From assembly GCF_001677955.1 (NCBI RefSeq), contig NZ_LELA01000005.1, positions 1 to 59,287 on the forward strand: a DNA stretch of 59,287 bases, given 5' to 3'. The notes beneath the pieces are model-generated. The model had not been told where the DNA came from. It saw only the letters and a list, made by a program, of their open reading frames with translations, and made no database searches. Each line of letters begins with the position of its first letter. The first letter of the stretch is position 1. Made by a program: the position numbers and the translations under genes. Origin of the DNA: Chryseobacterium sp. BGARF1. GTDB lineage: Bacteria; Bacteroidota; Bacteroidia; Flavobacteriales; Weeksellaceae. This document shows positions 19,965-28,980 of this stretch, one piece after another.

Positions 19965-19980
19965 TTGTTTAATCTTTTTA

Positions 19981-20149
19981 TTTAACCACAAAAGAGACAA
20001 AAGATTTAGACATTTTCTATTTAAAGTTAATGAGTACAAAGAAAAAAGCACACAAAAACCTTTAAAAATCTTTGATTTTTTATTCTTTTGAAAACTTTGG
20101 TTATCTAATAATAGCTTTATAATGGTCTTTTGTTCCTTTTGTGGTTAAA
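19981..20149. repeat. MITE-like inverted-repeat element (ACCACAAAAG family)
   Basis: Terminal arms of 23 bp, 19981-20003 and 20127-20149, match as inverted repeats at 21 of 23 positions (left arm begins TTTAACCACAAAAG). The 123-bp interior is AT-rich and has no ORF. The rest of 19907-20261 holds only the repeat at 19927 and the terminator at 20206. Confidence 0.7.
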
Positions 20150-20205
20150 TTTCAAATTAGTTTAAACATCCTATATAAATTATAAATCTACGCTATCAAA
20201 AAATC

Positions 20206-20235
20206 AAAACCGTTCCTATTTCCAGAACGGTTTTT
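20206..20235 (+). terminator. Terminator-like hairpin upstream of 20262
   Basis: AAAACCGTTC (20206-20215) pairs with GAACGGTTTT (20225-20234). It sits 27 bp before the next ATG and is one of the recurring AACCGYTC terminators. Confidence 0.65.
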
Positions 20236-20261
20236 ATTAATTTTACAGTCAACAATAAATT

Positions 20262-20852
20262 ATGGGTTATATAGAAACGAAAATTGATGAAGCATTTATT
20301 ACTACTTTCCTGCTTCCGAGAGAAAAGGTAGTGACCGATTTTTTAATGAATGTTTTGAGTTCGCAATATCAATTCAGAGAAGATGACAGAAAGATAGAAG
20401 TAATCAGTTTGTATTATTACGCTACCAATCCTTTGGCTTTTTTATTTGCTTTGCCCAATTATGAATATTACGCTCCGGATAAAACCACGCAGATTGCAGA
20501 ATTGCATTTGAAAGACCATTCTTTGGAAGACTACTCCTATTTTGATGTTCAGGAATTATGTAAAACGGTTTTGGATGAAAACAATATTGATTATTCAGCC
20601 TATCTCAATGATGAAAATCACTTGGATTTTGCCAATTATTGGGAAAATCAAAACGGATTGGAAATTGATTTCATTAAAAACTGCTGGAAAAACGCAAAAG
20701 AAAATACCCGCTCAAAAACAATCGGATTTTTAGAATCATCAGACAATTCAGCCGGAATATTTGATTTAGATAATGGTTTTGAACTTCCATTTGAAATAGA
20801 AATTGATGAATATTTACAATCCAGAGGTTTTCTAATTAATAAAGAAATTTAA
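20262..20852 (+). CDS. Hypothetical cytoplasmic protein
   Basis: A 196-aa acidic protein (MGYIETKIDEAFITTFLLPREK) with no signal peptide or TM segment and rich in aromatic residues. I do not recognise the family. It stands alone between two repeat regions, 27 bp after a terminator. Composition resembles the neighbouring immunity-like small hypothetical genes, but no polymorphic toxin is nearby. Confidence 0.6.
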   Translation: MGYIETKIDEAFITTFLLPREKVVTDFLMNVLSSQYQFREDDRKIEVISLYYYATNPLAFLFALPNYEYYAPDKTTQIAELHLKDHSLEDYSYFDVQELCKTVLDENNIDYSAYLNDENHLDFANYWENQNGLEIDFIKNCWKNAKENTRSKTIGFLESSDNSAGIFDLDNGFELPFEIEIDEYLQSRGFLINKEI

Positions 20853-20903
20853 CTTGATAAAAACAATTAATGCTTATTCACAATTTCTCATATTTTACAA
20901 CTT

Positions 20904-20990
20904 CTTGTATTTCTTTACTAAATTTACGCCTTTGTATAACTTTAAAACGGTCAAATTTTAAGATTCTTTGTTTGCCTTTGCGTTAAATTA
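20904..20990 (+). repeat. Dispersed 87-bp repeat, copy A
   Basis: Contains ACGCCTTTGTA, AAAACGGTCA and TTCTTTGTTTGCCTTTGCGT in this order. The same blocks, in the same order and with the same overall length, occur at 33676-33762. No coding potential. Confidence 0.75.
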
Positions 20991-21030
20991 TGGGTCATTA
21001 GTAAAAACGGATGTATATCAATAATTTCAT

Positions 21031-21398
21031 ATTGATACGATGTAATTTTATATTATAGCAACTTAAAGTAATATTCTTCCGTCATAAAACAATCTTCTTC
21101 TGACTTAAAGTAGTATTCTTGTAACATTGTTTTAGATTGGCACGATACAATTTTATATTACAGCGACTTAGAGTAATATTCTTCCGTCATAAAACTATAT
21201 TCTTGCAACTTAAAGTAGTATTCTGGCAACATTGTTTTAGATTGGCACGATATGATTTTATATTACAGCAACTTAAAGTAATATTCTTGTGACTTAAAGT
21301 AGTATTCTGGCAACATTGTTTTAGATTGGCACGATACAATTTTATATTATAGCGACTTAGAGTAATATTCTTCCTTTATAAAACAATATTCTTCCCAG
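21031..21398 (+). repeat. 105-bp tandem repeat array, about 3.5 copies
   Basis: Copies: 21031-21135 (105 bp), 21136-21240 (105 bp), 21241-21324 (84 bp, lacking one 21-bp sub-unit) and a partial 21325-21398. Each begins ATTGGCACGATA or a variant and contains two ACTTAAAGTAgTATTCTtg-type sub-repeats about 40 bp apart. No ORF. It lies in the 665-bp gap between the hypothetical gene and the phosphotransferase and is not a CRISPR array, since copies abut without spacers. Confidence 0.85.
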
Positions 21399-21517
21399 GC
21401 TCTGGCTTGTAACCAATTAACATCTTTCGAAAATTACTTCAAAAAACAGAACTGTTTTTAAGTAAAAAAATAAACGAATAGTGATATTTTTGACAATCTT
21501 AAAATAAAAATAAAAAA

Positions 21518-22501
21518 ATGCCTACTTTTCCAGCAATAGCTTCCATATTATCAGCAACAGCATTAGCGGAATTTATAAAAACAAGATACCGCTTAGGAGA
21601 AAATGTTGATTGTAAATTGTTCAGAACAGGCGTTAACCACACTTATTTTATTTCTGATAATGAAACTAAATTTGTTGCCCGCGTTTACTGTCTTCATTGG
21701 AGAACGAAGTCTGAGATTCAGGAAGAATTAGAACTTTTACTCTTTCTAAAAGATAATAATCTTGCGGTATCATATCCAATTTCGGATGTAGAAGGCAATT
21801 TTATCCAGGAGATCAATGCTCCGGAAGGCTTACGCTATGCTGTACTCTTTACATTTGCAGAAGGTAAAAAAATGCGATTCATGAGCAATGAATCGTGTTT
21901 TGCAGTTGGCTCTTTAATGGCAAAAATTCACACTAATACAGCGGGAAAAAAAATCAATAGAGTACGTTATAATTCCGATATTCTTTTACATCAGGCTTAT
22001 CATCAGATGACCTCTTTTTTTTCTGAAGATTTGGAAGAGATGCAATACCTCAAGAAAATTGGAAATCAAATATCAAGCAGTTTCAAAGAAGCCGATTGGT
22101 CAGAAGATCAGCAAGGCATCGTTCATCTTGATATTTGGTATGATAACCTAAGTGTAAATAATGAAAATGAGATCACCATCTTCGATTTTGATAATTGTGG
22201 AAATGGGGCTTTTATTTTAGATGTAGCTTATTTTTGTAAACAGCTATTTTTTATTGAATCAGACAAAAAAGAATATGAACTTAAAGTTCAAAGCTTTCTA
22301 GAGGGCTATCAAAAAACAAGAAATTTATCTGATCAAGAAATTAAATTAGTCCCTGAAGCCGGAGCCTCAATATTTATGTTTTATCTTGGTGTTCAGGCGC
22401 AAAGATTTGATTGGTCCAACATATTTTTCACAGAAAATTATCTTAAAATGTTTGTTGGAAGAATAAAAAACTGGATGGATTATCATAAACTGAAAGATTA
22501 G
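21518..22501 (+). CDS. Phosphotransferase of the APH/choline-kinase superfamily
   Basis: A 327-aa protein with the kinase-like catalytic loop HLDIWYDN (H203, D205, N210) and the metal-binding FDFDNCG that follows. The N-terminal part has VNHTYFISD, the nucleotide loop region. The superfamily covers aminoglycoside phosphotransferases, choline and homoserine kinases. I cannot assign the substrate, and calling it a resistance gene would be unsupported. Monocistronic with a downstream terminator. Confidence 0.8.
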   Translation: MPTFPAIASILSATALAEFIKTRYRLGENVDCKLFRTGVNHTYFISDNETKFVARVYCLHWRTKSEIQEELELLLFLKDNNLAVSYPISDVEGNFIQEINAPEGLRYAVLFTFAEGKKMRFMSNESCFAVGSLMAKIHTNTAGKKINRVRYNSDILLHQAYHQMTSFFSEDLEEMQYLKKIGNQISSSFKEADWSEDQQGIVHLDIWYDNLSVNNENEITIFDFDNCGNGAFILDVAYFCKQLFFIESDKKEYELKVQSFLEGYQKTRNLSDQEIKLVPEAGASIFMFYLGVQAQRFDWSNIFFTENYLKMFVGRIKNWMDYHKLKD

Positions 22502-22555
22502 TTTTAGCATCCTCCGTTCACACACGATTACATAATTTGTTTTATCTACAAAATC

Positions 22556-22586
22556 AAAACTGCTCAATTCTTAGAGCGGTTTTTTC
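22556..22586 (+). terminator. Terminator after the phosphotransferase gene
   Basis: AAAACTGCTC (22556-22565) pairs with GAGCGGTTTT (22574-22583), with one wobble, followed by T's. Confidence 0.75.
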
Positions 22587-22637
22587 ATTTCAAAACAAAA
22601 ATATCAACCGATATGATGGTATTCAGCTAAAAATCGT

Positions 22638-22666
22638 TACGTTTGCACATTGTATACAATATGCAA
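22638..22666 (+). promoter_or_regulatory. Promoter box and palindromic operator of the GntR gene
   Basis: TACGTTTG (22638-22645) matches the TAnnTTTG -7 box. It overlaps the left end of a 24-bp palindrome at 22643-22666 whose core ATTGTATACAAT is perfect and whose outer arms are TTGCA and TGCAA, with one mismatched pair. The GT-TA-AC core fits FadR/FCD-type GntR operators. It ends 7 bp before the ATG, so autorepression is likely. Confidence 0.65.
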
Positions 22667-22673
22667 TTAGAGT

Positions 22674-23315
22674 ATGATAACACAAGAATCACTTAAGAGT
22701 CAAATCATAAAAGCATTGTGGCAACTAATCATTGATGGCAAAATAATGCCCAATGAACCGATGCGCGAAATACAATTGACCGAATTGCTCAATATCAGTA
22801 GAACACCTCTAAGAGATGCTCTTCAGCAATTGGAATGGGAAGGAATTGTAGTTTCGGAACCGAGGAAAGGATATCGGTTAGCTCAATTTTCGGAAAATGA
22901 CATTTTTGAAATTTATCCGTTAAGAGCAAAATTAGAATCGTTTGCTTTGGAGTTATCGGGTATTCCAACTCAATTAATTTTGGATGAACTCAATGCAATT
23001 AATTTAAAAATTCTCGGTTCAAAATCGCCCAAAGAAATTGTTGAATTAGATGAAAGTTGGCATTTATTACTGATTTCAAACTGTCCCAATCAAAGATTAT
23101 TAAAGTTAATAAAAACATTACACCGCCAATCTCAACGCTATGAATACGCTTATATGGCGATGAACAAAACGGTTGAAAAATCTAGCAATCAACACGAAAA
23201 CATTCTTCTTCAATTACAAAAAGGACACCTCCAAAAAGCGACAGAACTATTAGCTGAAAATAATTTAGTCGGTATGGATACAATGCTTACTTGGCTGCAA
23301 TCTCAAAATAAATAA
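22674..23315 (+). CDS. GntR family regulator, FCD subfamily
   Basis: A 213-aa regulator. The N-terminal winged helix-turn-helix shows MREIQLTELLNISRTPLRDALQQLEWEGIV, and the C-terminal all-helical FCD ligand domain follows (IFEIYPLRAKLESFALEL). FCD members sense small carboxylates or amino acids through a metal site. A near-perfect palindrome overlapping its -7 box suggests autoregulation. The GNAT gene starts 14 bp downstream and is probably co-transcribed. Confidence 0.88.
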   Translation: MITQESLKSQIIKALWQLIIDGKIMPNEPMREIQLTELLNISRTPLRDALQQLEWEGIVVSEPRKGYRLAQFSENDIFEIYPLRAKLESFALELSGIPTQLILDELNAINLKILGSKSPKEIVELDESWHLLLISNCPNQRLLKLIKTLHRQSQRYEYAYMAMNKTVEKSSNQHENILLQLQKGHLQKATELLAENNLVGMDTMLTWLQSQNK

Positions 23316-23329
23316 TATTTCAATCAAAA

Positions 23330-23878
23330 ATGAACAACAGAATTTTAAAAACAGAAAGGCTGAATTTGAGACCAATTTCAGAACAAGACGTTGAAAACAT
23401 TCACAAACTACACAGTTTACCCGAAACCGATGAATTTAATACTTTGGGAATTCCAAAAGATATAGCCGAAACAAAAACTATTGCCGAAAAATGGATTTCT
23501 GAAAATAATCTAGAAAATAACAAAAGCTATACTTTTGCCGTTGAACTCATTGAAGAAAATGAATTTATCGGATTAATGGGAATTAATTTAGGGAAAGAGA
23601 AATATAAAAATGCAGAAGTTTGGTTTAAGTTCGATTCCGCTTTTTGGAATAAAGGTTTTGCAACAGAAAGTTTGAGAAAGATAATCGATTTTGGTTTTGA
23701 AACTTTACAACTTCACAGAATTGAGGCAGGCTGTGCAATTGAAAATATTGGTTCTATAAGTGTTTTAGAAAAAGTTGGGATGTTGCGTGAAGCACATACT
23801 AGACAATTATTACCGCTGAAATCTGGTTGGTCAGACAACTATGGATACGCAATTTTATCAACCGATTTAAGAAAATAA
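23330..23878 (+). CDS. GNAT N-acetyltransferase (RimJ/RimL type)
   Basis: A 182-aa protein starting ILKTERLNLRPISEQD, the typical Acetyltransf_3 opening, with WNKGFATESLRKIIDFGF (acetyl-CoA pyrophosphate loop) and HRIEAGCAIENIGSISVLEKVGM (conserved Asn-x-x-Ser). Acetylates an amino group with acetyl-CoA; the acceptor, a protein N-terminus or a small amine, is unknown. Downstream of the GntR gene by 14 bp. Confidence 0.88.
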   Translation: MNNRILKTERLNLRPISEQDVENIHKLHSLPETDEFNTLGIPKDIAETKTIAEKWISENNLENNKSYTFAVELIEENEFIGLMGINLGKEKYKNAEVWFKFDSAFWNKGFATESLRKIIDFGFETLQLHRIEAGCAIENIGSISVLEKVGMLREAHTRQLLPLKSGWSDNYGYAILSTDLRK

Positions 23879-23951
23879 ATAAAGTAGAAATGAATCAAAA
23901 TTTCTATTCAATATTACCCATAAATTTCAAGTACTAATAAAAAAACTTATA

Positions 23952-25031
23952 ATGAAACAATTCCTTTTACTTTCTATAATCATCACTTTTTTATCTTCAA
24001 ATTTTTATACAGCACAATCTCGAACCGCGCAAACAGACACCGAATTTTTTATTCCTATTGACAAATCAAACCTTTATACAAGAGTGGTCGGTAATCCTGA
24101 CAAGCCTATCATTATCACACTTCACGGCGGACCAGGCGCTTTTAATGTAGACCATGAATTTTATAGAGATGTTTTTGAAAACGATTATTTGATGGTCTAT
24201 TTTGACCAAAGAGGAAGTGGTAAATCAGATGAATGGAAAGATAAAACAATGCTTACTACAGACCAATTTGTGAAAGATCTAGACAAAGTAGTTGAGTATA
24301 TAAAAAATAAATATCCAAACAAAAAAATAAATCTTTTAGGTTCTTCTTGGGGCGGGATGTATGGCTTTTTGTATCTGATAAAACATCAAGAAAAAATCAA
24401 TTCATTTATTAGCAATTCGGGTACTGCCAATATTCAGCATAATAATTTTGCATTAATAAAACACGAAAAACAATTAGCGAATAAGCTCATCAAGGAAACG
24501 AAAGATTCTACCAAAATCAACCGATATAAAGAAATTTTGCAGAAGTTAGACGTTATCGAAAACAGTGGGTTTAAAAGCTTTTTTGGTGACATGAATACCA
24601 TAAGGTACGTATTTCCAAAAGACTTAGGATTTGATGTATATTGGGCTCAACCCAAAAAGAAAGGAAAAATTGAGGCGCTTATAAAAGACCCTGACTTCTA
24701 TACGCGAAATAAATATACGCCCGAACTTTTAGAACAAGCCATGACTAGATTTGAATACATCAACGAAACCTTTCATGGTCAAGAAGCCTATAACAATCTC
24801 AATATTTTAAATGAAATTGGGGTTATCAAAACCCCAGTCTTGGTTCTTCAAGGGGAATTCGATTATGCAATTGGTCTAGAATCTGGCAGAATGATTTATA
24901 AAGCTCTAAAAAATGTTCCTAAAAAGGATAAAGAATTAATCTACATCAAGAATACCTCTCACAATATACCGGCCGAAGAACCAGAACAATTGTATGCCGC
25001 ATTAACAGCTTTCTTTAAAAAATATAATTAA
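23952..25031 (+). CDS. Secreted alpha/beta hydrolase (proline iminopeptidase-like)
   Basis: A 359-aa protein with a signal peptide (to about residue 23) and an alpha/beta hydrolase fold: oxyanion motif LHGGPG (58-62), DQRGSGKS, nucleophile Ser132 in GSSWGG, Asp in QGEFDYAIG and His in NTSHNIPAEEP. HGGPG and DQRGSGKS are marks of the S33 prolyl iminopeptidase family. The exact peptide or ester substrate is unknown. Confidence 0.85.
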   Translation: MKQFLLLSIIITFLSSNFYTAQSRTAQTDTEFFIPIDKSNLYTRVVGNPDKPIIITLHGGPGAFNVDHEFYRDVFENDYLMVYFDQRGSGKSDEWKDKTMLTTDQFVKDLDKVVEYIKNKYPNKKINLLGSSWGGMYGFLYLIKHQEKINSFISNSGTANIQHNNFALIKHEKQLANKLIKETKDSTKINRYKEILQKLDVIENSGFKSFFGDMNTIRYVFPKDLGFDVYWAQPKKKGKIEALIKDPDFYTRNKYTPELLEQAMTRFEYINETFHGQEAYNNLNILNEIGVIKTPVLVLQGEFDYAIGLESGRMIYKALKNVPKKDKELIYIKNTSHNIPAEEPEQLYAALTAFFKKYN

Positions 25032-25104
25032 AACAAATCAATGGCTAGCTAACATTTGCCCGGCGGCTTTAGCTTCCAAATCTCGTAGACTTATTATCTA
25101 AATT

Positions 25105-25130
25105 AAAACCGCTCATCTCAAAGCAGTTTT
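25105..25130 (+). terminator. Degenerate terminator hairpin
   Basis: AAAACCGCT (25105-25113) and AGCAGTTTT (25122-25130) pair with one mismatch, without a long T tail. It is a worn member of the AACCGYTC terminator group. Confidence 0.45.
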
Positions 25131-25189
25131 CCAATTTCAAAACAAATTCCTAAGTTTATAAGTTCTGCAAAACTCAAGATCCTTTCGTA

Positions 25190-25603
25190 ATGGAAAACAA
25201 AAAAGACGAACAAATTCTGGATAACGGTCCGTTCTACCACGGTACAAAAGCTGATCTACAAATTGGCGATCTGCTCAATCCGGGATTCGAGTCGAATTAT
25301 TATCCCGAAATTATTATGAACCACATCTACTTTACAGCATTACAAAACGGCGCCGGATTAGCTGCTGCACTCGCAAAAGGTGATAAGTCTGAAAGGATTT
25401 ACATCGTAGAGCCAACAGGAACTTTTGAAAATGACCCCAACGTCACCGATAAAAAATTTCCCGGAAACCCTACCCGTTCTTATCGAAGTACAAAACCTTT
25501 AAAGATTATTGGCGAGGTCACAGAATGGATTAAACTAACAGATGAAGAACTTCAAAACTGGAAGGAAAAGGATTGCAAAGCTTCGGGAAAATCCGGATGC
25601 TGA
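25190..25603 (+). CDS. arr: NAD+-rifampin ADP-ribosyltransferase (Arr)
   Basis: A 137-aa protein with the near-invariant Arr sequence: FYHGTKADLQIGDLL, MNHIYFTALQNGAGLAAALA, IYIVEPTGTFENDPNVTDKK and FPGNPTRSYRSTKPL. Arr transfers ADP-ribose from NAD+ to the 23-OH of rifamycins and inactivates them. Full length, with all recognisable blocks intact. No integron or IS is adjacent, so it looks like a resident chromosomal gene. Whether it gives resistance in this host is not known. Confidence 0.92.
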   Translation: MENKKDEQILDNGPFYHGTKADLQIGDLLNPGFESNYYPEIIMNHIYFTALQNGAGLAAALAKGDKSERIYIVEPTGTFENDPNVTDKKFPGNPTRSYRSTKPLKIIGEVTEWIKLTDEELQNWKEKDCKASGKSGC

Positions 25604-25688
25604 AATTATTAATTAAAATTGATCCATCAAAAATATGATCTGAAAACACCATTATTAAGTAATTTTACAAAACCACAAAAAATATAAT

Positions 25689-26207
25689 ATGGATCTAAAG
25701 ACCTTAATCACCCACACCGTTCAGTACAACAATTGGGTTGTTAATAAGTACATCGACTGGCTTTCTACAAAGTCTGACGAACAACTTGATCAGGAAGTTA
25801 TCTCAAGCTTTCCAACGATCTTAAGAACATTGCATCACATTTGGCAAACCCAGGAATATTGGTGGAGCCATATCGGAGAAAATAATGATTTCGATTTTGC
25901 TGCAGCTTCAGCAACAACCGGTAAAGAAGAAATTTTCAATGCTATCAGAAACAACTCTCGAAAACTAATGGACTATGTAGAAAGTTTATCCGAAGAAGAT
26001 TTTATAAAAAACGTAAAAATTGACTCACAATGGTTCCAGTGTGATTTTTAAAAATATGAATACATTCAGCATATCGTTTTACATGGGACTTATCACAGAG
26101 GGCAAATTGTAACGATGGGAAGAAATGGGGGAATCACCGACGCGCCAATGACCGATTATAATTTCTGGAATATCTATAAAGATTCAGACGTATCGGCTAA
26201 GAATTGA
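25689..26207 (+). pseudogene. DinB-family (YfiT-like) protein interrupted by an in-frame TAA
   Basis: The first 120 codons give a DinB-superfamily four-helix start (YNNWVVNKYIDWL, HIWQTQEYWW). TAA at 26049-26051 ends it at FQCDF, but the same frame continues with KYEYIQHIVLHGTYHRGQIV, the conserved last His-rich helix carrying the metal ligands, to TGA at 26205-26207. The full 172-codon reading matches the family. So a single sense-to-stop change, real or a sequence error, cuts off the metal site. Unrelated to DNA polymerase IV. Confidence 0.85.
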
Positions 26208-26288
26208 GCTAAGGTAAATTAAAAACATTTCGCTCCCATAATATTCAGATAAAATGTAAATTCCACACGTAAAAATTGAAAGGACAAT

Positions 26289-26756
26289 ATGACAGGTAAA
26301 AATTACAATACTGAAGGAAGACAAGTTGATTTTCAAAACTATGAAGAACCTGTAAAACCAATAATCATCGATAAGCTGGCTTGGATAGAAATAAAGAACA
26401 AAGCCATTCTCTCCACAAAAAGTTATGGAAAAGACAAATATTATATTCCGGGTGGCAAAAGAGAACTTGGGGAAACTGATGAGCAGGCTTTAATCCGTGA
26501 AATAAATGAGGAATTAAGCGTAACTCTTGATAAAAACTCTCTTCAATATATCGGTACTTTCGAAGCTCAAGCACATGGACATGCAGAAGGCATCATCGTT
26601 AAAATGACTTGCTATTCCGGAAAATATTCTGGCGAACTAAAAGCAAACTCAGAAATTGAAGAAATAAAATGGCTCAATTATTCAGATAAAGACAAAGTAT
26701 CTGAAGTTGATAAAATAATTTTCGACAGCTTACACGATGACCATTTATTAGATTAA
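26289..26756 (+). CDS. Nudix hydrolase
   Basis: A 155-aa protein with a complete Nudix box at residues 55-77 (GGKRELGETDEQ, then REINEEL), matching GX5EX7REUXEEXGU closely. Such enzymes hydrolyse nucleoside diphosphates linked to another moiety, with Mg2+. The substrate cannot be read from sequence. Stands alone between the broken DinB-family gene and the M48 gene. Confidence 0.88.
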   Translation: MTGKNYNTEGRQVDFQNYEEPVKPIIIDKLAWIEIKNKAILSTKSYGKDKYYIPGGKRELGETDEQALIREINEELSVTLDKNSLQYIGTFEAQAHGHAEGIIVKMTCYSGKYSGELKANSEIEEIKWLNYSDKDKVSEVDKIIFDSLHDDHLLD

Positions 26757-26834
26757 TATTTTAATTTAAATCTAACACAAAGGATTTTTCTTGTTCCATT
26801 AAACCAATGTATGTATTATTGTAAAAAAATACTC

Positions 26835-28892
26835 ATGCACATTCAGGTTTCACAGGATTTTAAAGAAAAGACCAAGGCGGCGGTTTCATCAATCGTCATT
26901 TTTATTTTCGTTTATATCCTTATTTTTCTTTTCACTATTGTGCTGGCTTTAGCCTGTATCGGTGGCGGAATTTGGCTTATCATTGCAAAACCGATGTTTA
27001 TTACCCTTATGGTGGGTGTAGGTTTGGCAGGAACAGGAATTTTCGTATTCTTTTTTATCATTAAATTTTTATTTAAAAAACACATCAACGACAGAAGCTA
27101 TCTCTCTGAAATAAAAAGATCAGACGAGCCTGAACTCTTTAAGATGATCGATGAGATCGTAAAAGAAGCAGAAACCAATTTTCCGAAAAAAGTCTATTTA
27201 TCTTATGATGTAAATGCAAGTGTATTCTACGATTCCAGTTTTTGGAGCATGTTTTTTCCTATTCAGAAAAATCTTACGATCGGGGTTGGGCTTATCAATA
27301 CCACCACAAAGCAGGAGCTTAAAGCAATTTTATCTCACGAATTTGGGCATTTCTCACAACGCTCAATGAAGGTTGGAAGTTATGTATACAATGTGAATCA
27401 GATTATTTTTAATTTAGTGAATGACGATACATCTTATCGTAATTCTATCGAAAAGTTTGCAAGTTTCAGCGGTTATTTTTCAATTTTCGCATCGCTTGCT
27501 ATTTTTTTTACTTCAAAAATACAGTGGGTTCTTGCCAAAATGTATTCCTACGTCAACATCCGTCACATGGCACTTTCCAGAGAAATGGAATTTCATGCAG
27601 ATGAAGTTGCAGCCAATATTTCAGGTTCTATTTCTTTGGAAGAATCTCTTTTAAGACTAGAACTTGCCAGCAATTCTTACAATAACGTGATCAATTTTTA
27701 TGAAGCGAGAATTTCGAAAAATCAATCGAGTAAAAACATTTACAGAGAACAGTTTTTTGTGATGAATTTTCTTGCAGAGCAAACCGAATTAGAAACAAAA
27801 TACAATCTTCCGCACGTAAAGCTTGCAGAATCTGGATTGTTTAATAAGTCTAAATTGAATATCGAAAATCAGTGGGCATCGCATCCCTCCACCGAAGATC
27901 GTGTTGCAAAACTTAGACAACTGAATGTCGTTAAAGAAACTGATAATCGACCTGCAAAAAATCTATTTAAAGACTTTGAAAAAACTGAAGAAAAACTCAC
28001 TGCCAAACTTTTTTCAAACGTAAAATATCAACGTGGCAGAACAGATCTAGAGTTTGAAACTTTTAAAACAGAATTTGAAGCACAATATCAAAACGATTCT
28101 TTCGATAAGATTTTTAATAATTATTACGACAACAAAAACCCAGATCCTGAGGCTAAAGAAGATGTTTCATCCGAAAACATTCAGTTTGAGAACCTTTACG
28201 ACAACGAAAAAGTGGAACTTGTCTACACATTGATCGCTTTGGAAAATGATAAGAAAACCATTGAAGCTATTGCTAATAAAGAATTTATTTTAAAAACATT
28301 CGACTACGACGGAAGAAAATACAAAGCATCTGAAGCAAAAAAACTCATTCCGGAAATAGATAGATCTATCATACAAAATAAAGATCTGATTGCTAAAAAT
28401 GATTCTGATATTTACAATTATTTTCTAAAAATTGCAGAAAACCTGAATAGGAAATCAGGGTTTATAAGTCTTTATCAAGCTTTTGCAGATTATGATAAGC
28501 AATACGAAGATAAATATAAGCTGTATATAGATCTTGTAAATGCAACTGCTTTCATTAGTGCAAGAACTCCGTTCGAGCAAATAAAACAGAATTTTATTAC
28601 TCTTAAAACTCTTGAAGAAAAATTAAAATATGAATTAAGGTTTCATCTTCAAAATTCACTTTTAACTAAAGATTTGAGCGAACAGGATGTAAAAGATTTA
28701 GAATATTATGTAGAAAAAGAACATATATATTTCAATAACAAAGAATATTTTGACCACAACCTAAAGATACTCATGAATGCAATCAATACTTTACCGTATT
28801 TCCTTCACCGAAAGTATTTTTTGAAGAAAAAAGAATTGCTTATTCTAATGAAAGACCTAGAAGAAAATCAGCGTGTAGAAAAAGTTTCTTAA
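26835..28892 (+). CDS. M48-family membrane metallopeptidase
   Basis: A 685-aa protein (from ATG 26835; an in-frame ATG at 26811 adds eight unlikely residues). Two N-terminal TM segments are followed by the zinc motif HEFGH at about 168-172 in AILSHEFGHFSQRSMKV and the later acidic ligand region EMEFHADEVAA. This is the Ste24/HtpX-like fold. A long C-terminal charged region of about 350 residues with coiled-coil character is beyond HtpX size. Likely envelope protein quality control, by analogy. Confidence 0.85.
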   Translation: MHIQVSQDFKEKTKAAVSSIVIFIFVYILIFLFTIVLALACIGGGIWLIIAKPMFITLMVGVGLAGTGIFVFFFIIKFLFKKHINDRSYLSEIKRSDEPELFKMIDEIVKEAETNFPKKVYLSYDVNASVFYDSSFWSMFFPIQKNLTIGVGLINTTTKQELKAILSHEFGHFSQRSMKVGSYVYNVNQIIFNLVNDDTSYRNSIEKFASFSGYFSIFASLAIFFTSKIQWVLAKMYSYVNIRHMALSREMEFHADEVAANISGSISLEESLLRLELASNSYNNVINFYEARISKNQSSKNIYREQFFVMNFLAEQTELETKYNLPHVKLAESGLFNKSKLNIENQWASHPSTEDRVAKLRQLNVVKETDNRPAKNLFKDFEKTEEKLTAKLFSNVKYQRGRTDLEFETFKTEFEAQYQNDSFDKIFNNYYDNKNPDPEAKEDVSSENIQFENLYDNEKVELVYTLIALENDKKTIEAIANKEFILKTFDYDGRKYKASEAKKLIPEIDRSIIQNKDLIAKNDSDIYNYFLKIAENLNRKSGFISLYQAFADYDKQYEDKYKLYIDLVNATAFISARTPFEQIKQNFITLKTLEEKLKYELRFHLQNSLLTKDLSEQDVKDLEYYVEKEHIYFNNKEYFDHNLKILMNAINTLPYFLHRKYFLKKKELLILMKDLEENQRVEKVS

Positions 28893-28901
28893 AAATTTCA
28901 T

Positions 28902-28931
28902 GAACCGTTCAAATCTTCTGAGCGGTTTTTT
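28902..28931 (+). terminator. Terminator after the M48 gene
   Basis: AACCGTTCA (28902-28910) pairs with TGAGCGGTT (28918-28926), one wobble, followed by a T run. Confidence 0.82.
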
Positions 28932-28980
28932 TGTGTAATTTAATGCTTAAAAACTGGCCTGTTTATTAAACCAATTCAAA

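Noticed and set aside
21031..21398. Possible CRISPR array
   Set aside because: The units are 105 bp, abut directly with no unique spacers, and vary by point changes and a 21-bp loss. No cas genes are in the window.
21518..22501. Aminoglycoside resistance kinase
   Set aside because: The fold is right, but the substrate cannot be told from sequence; choline or other kinases share the motifs.
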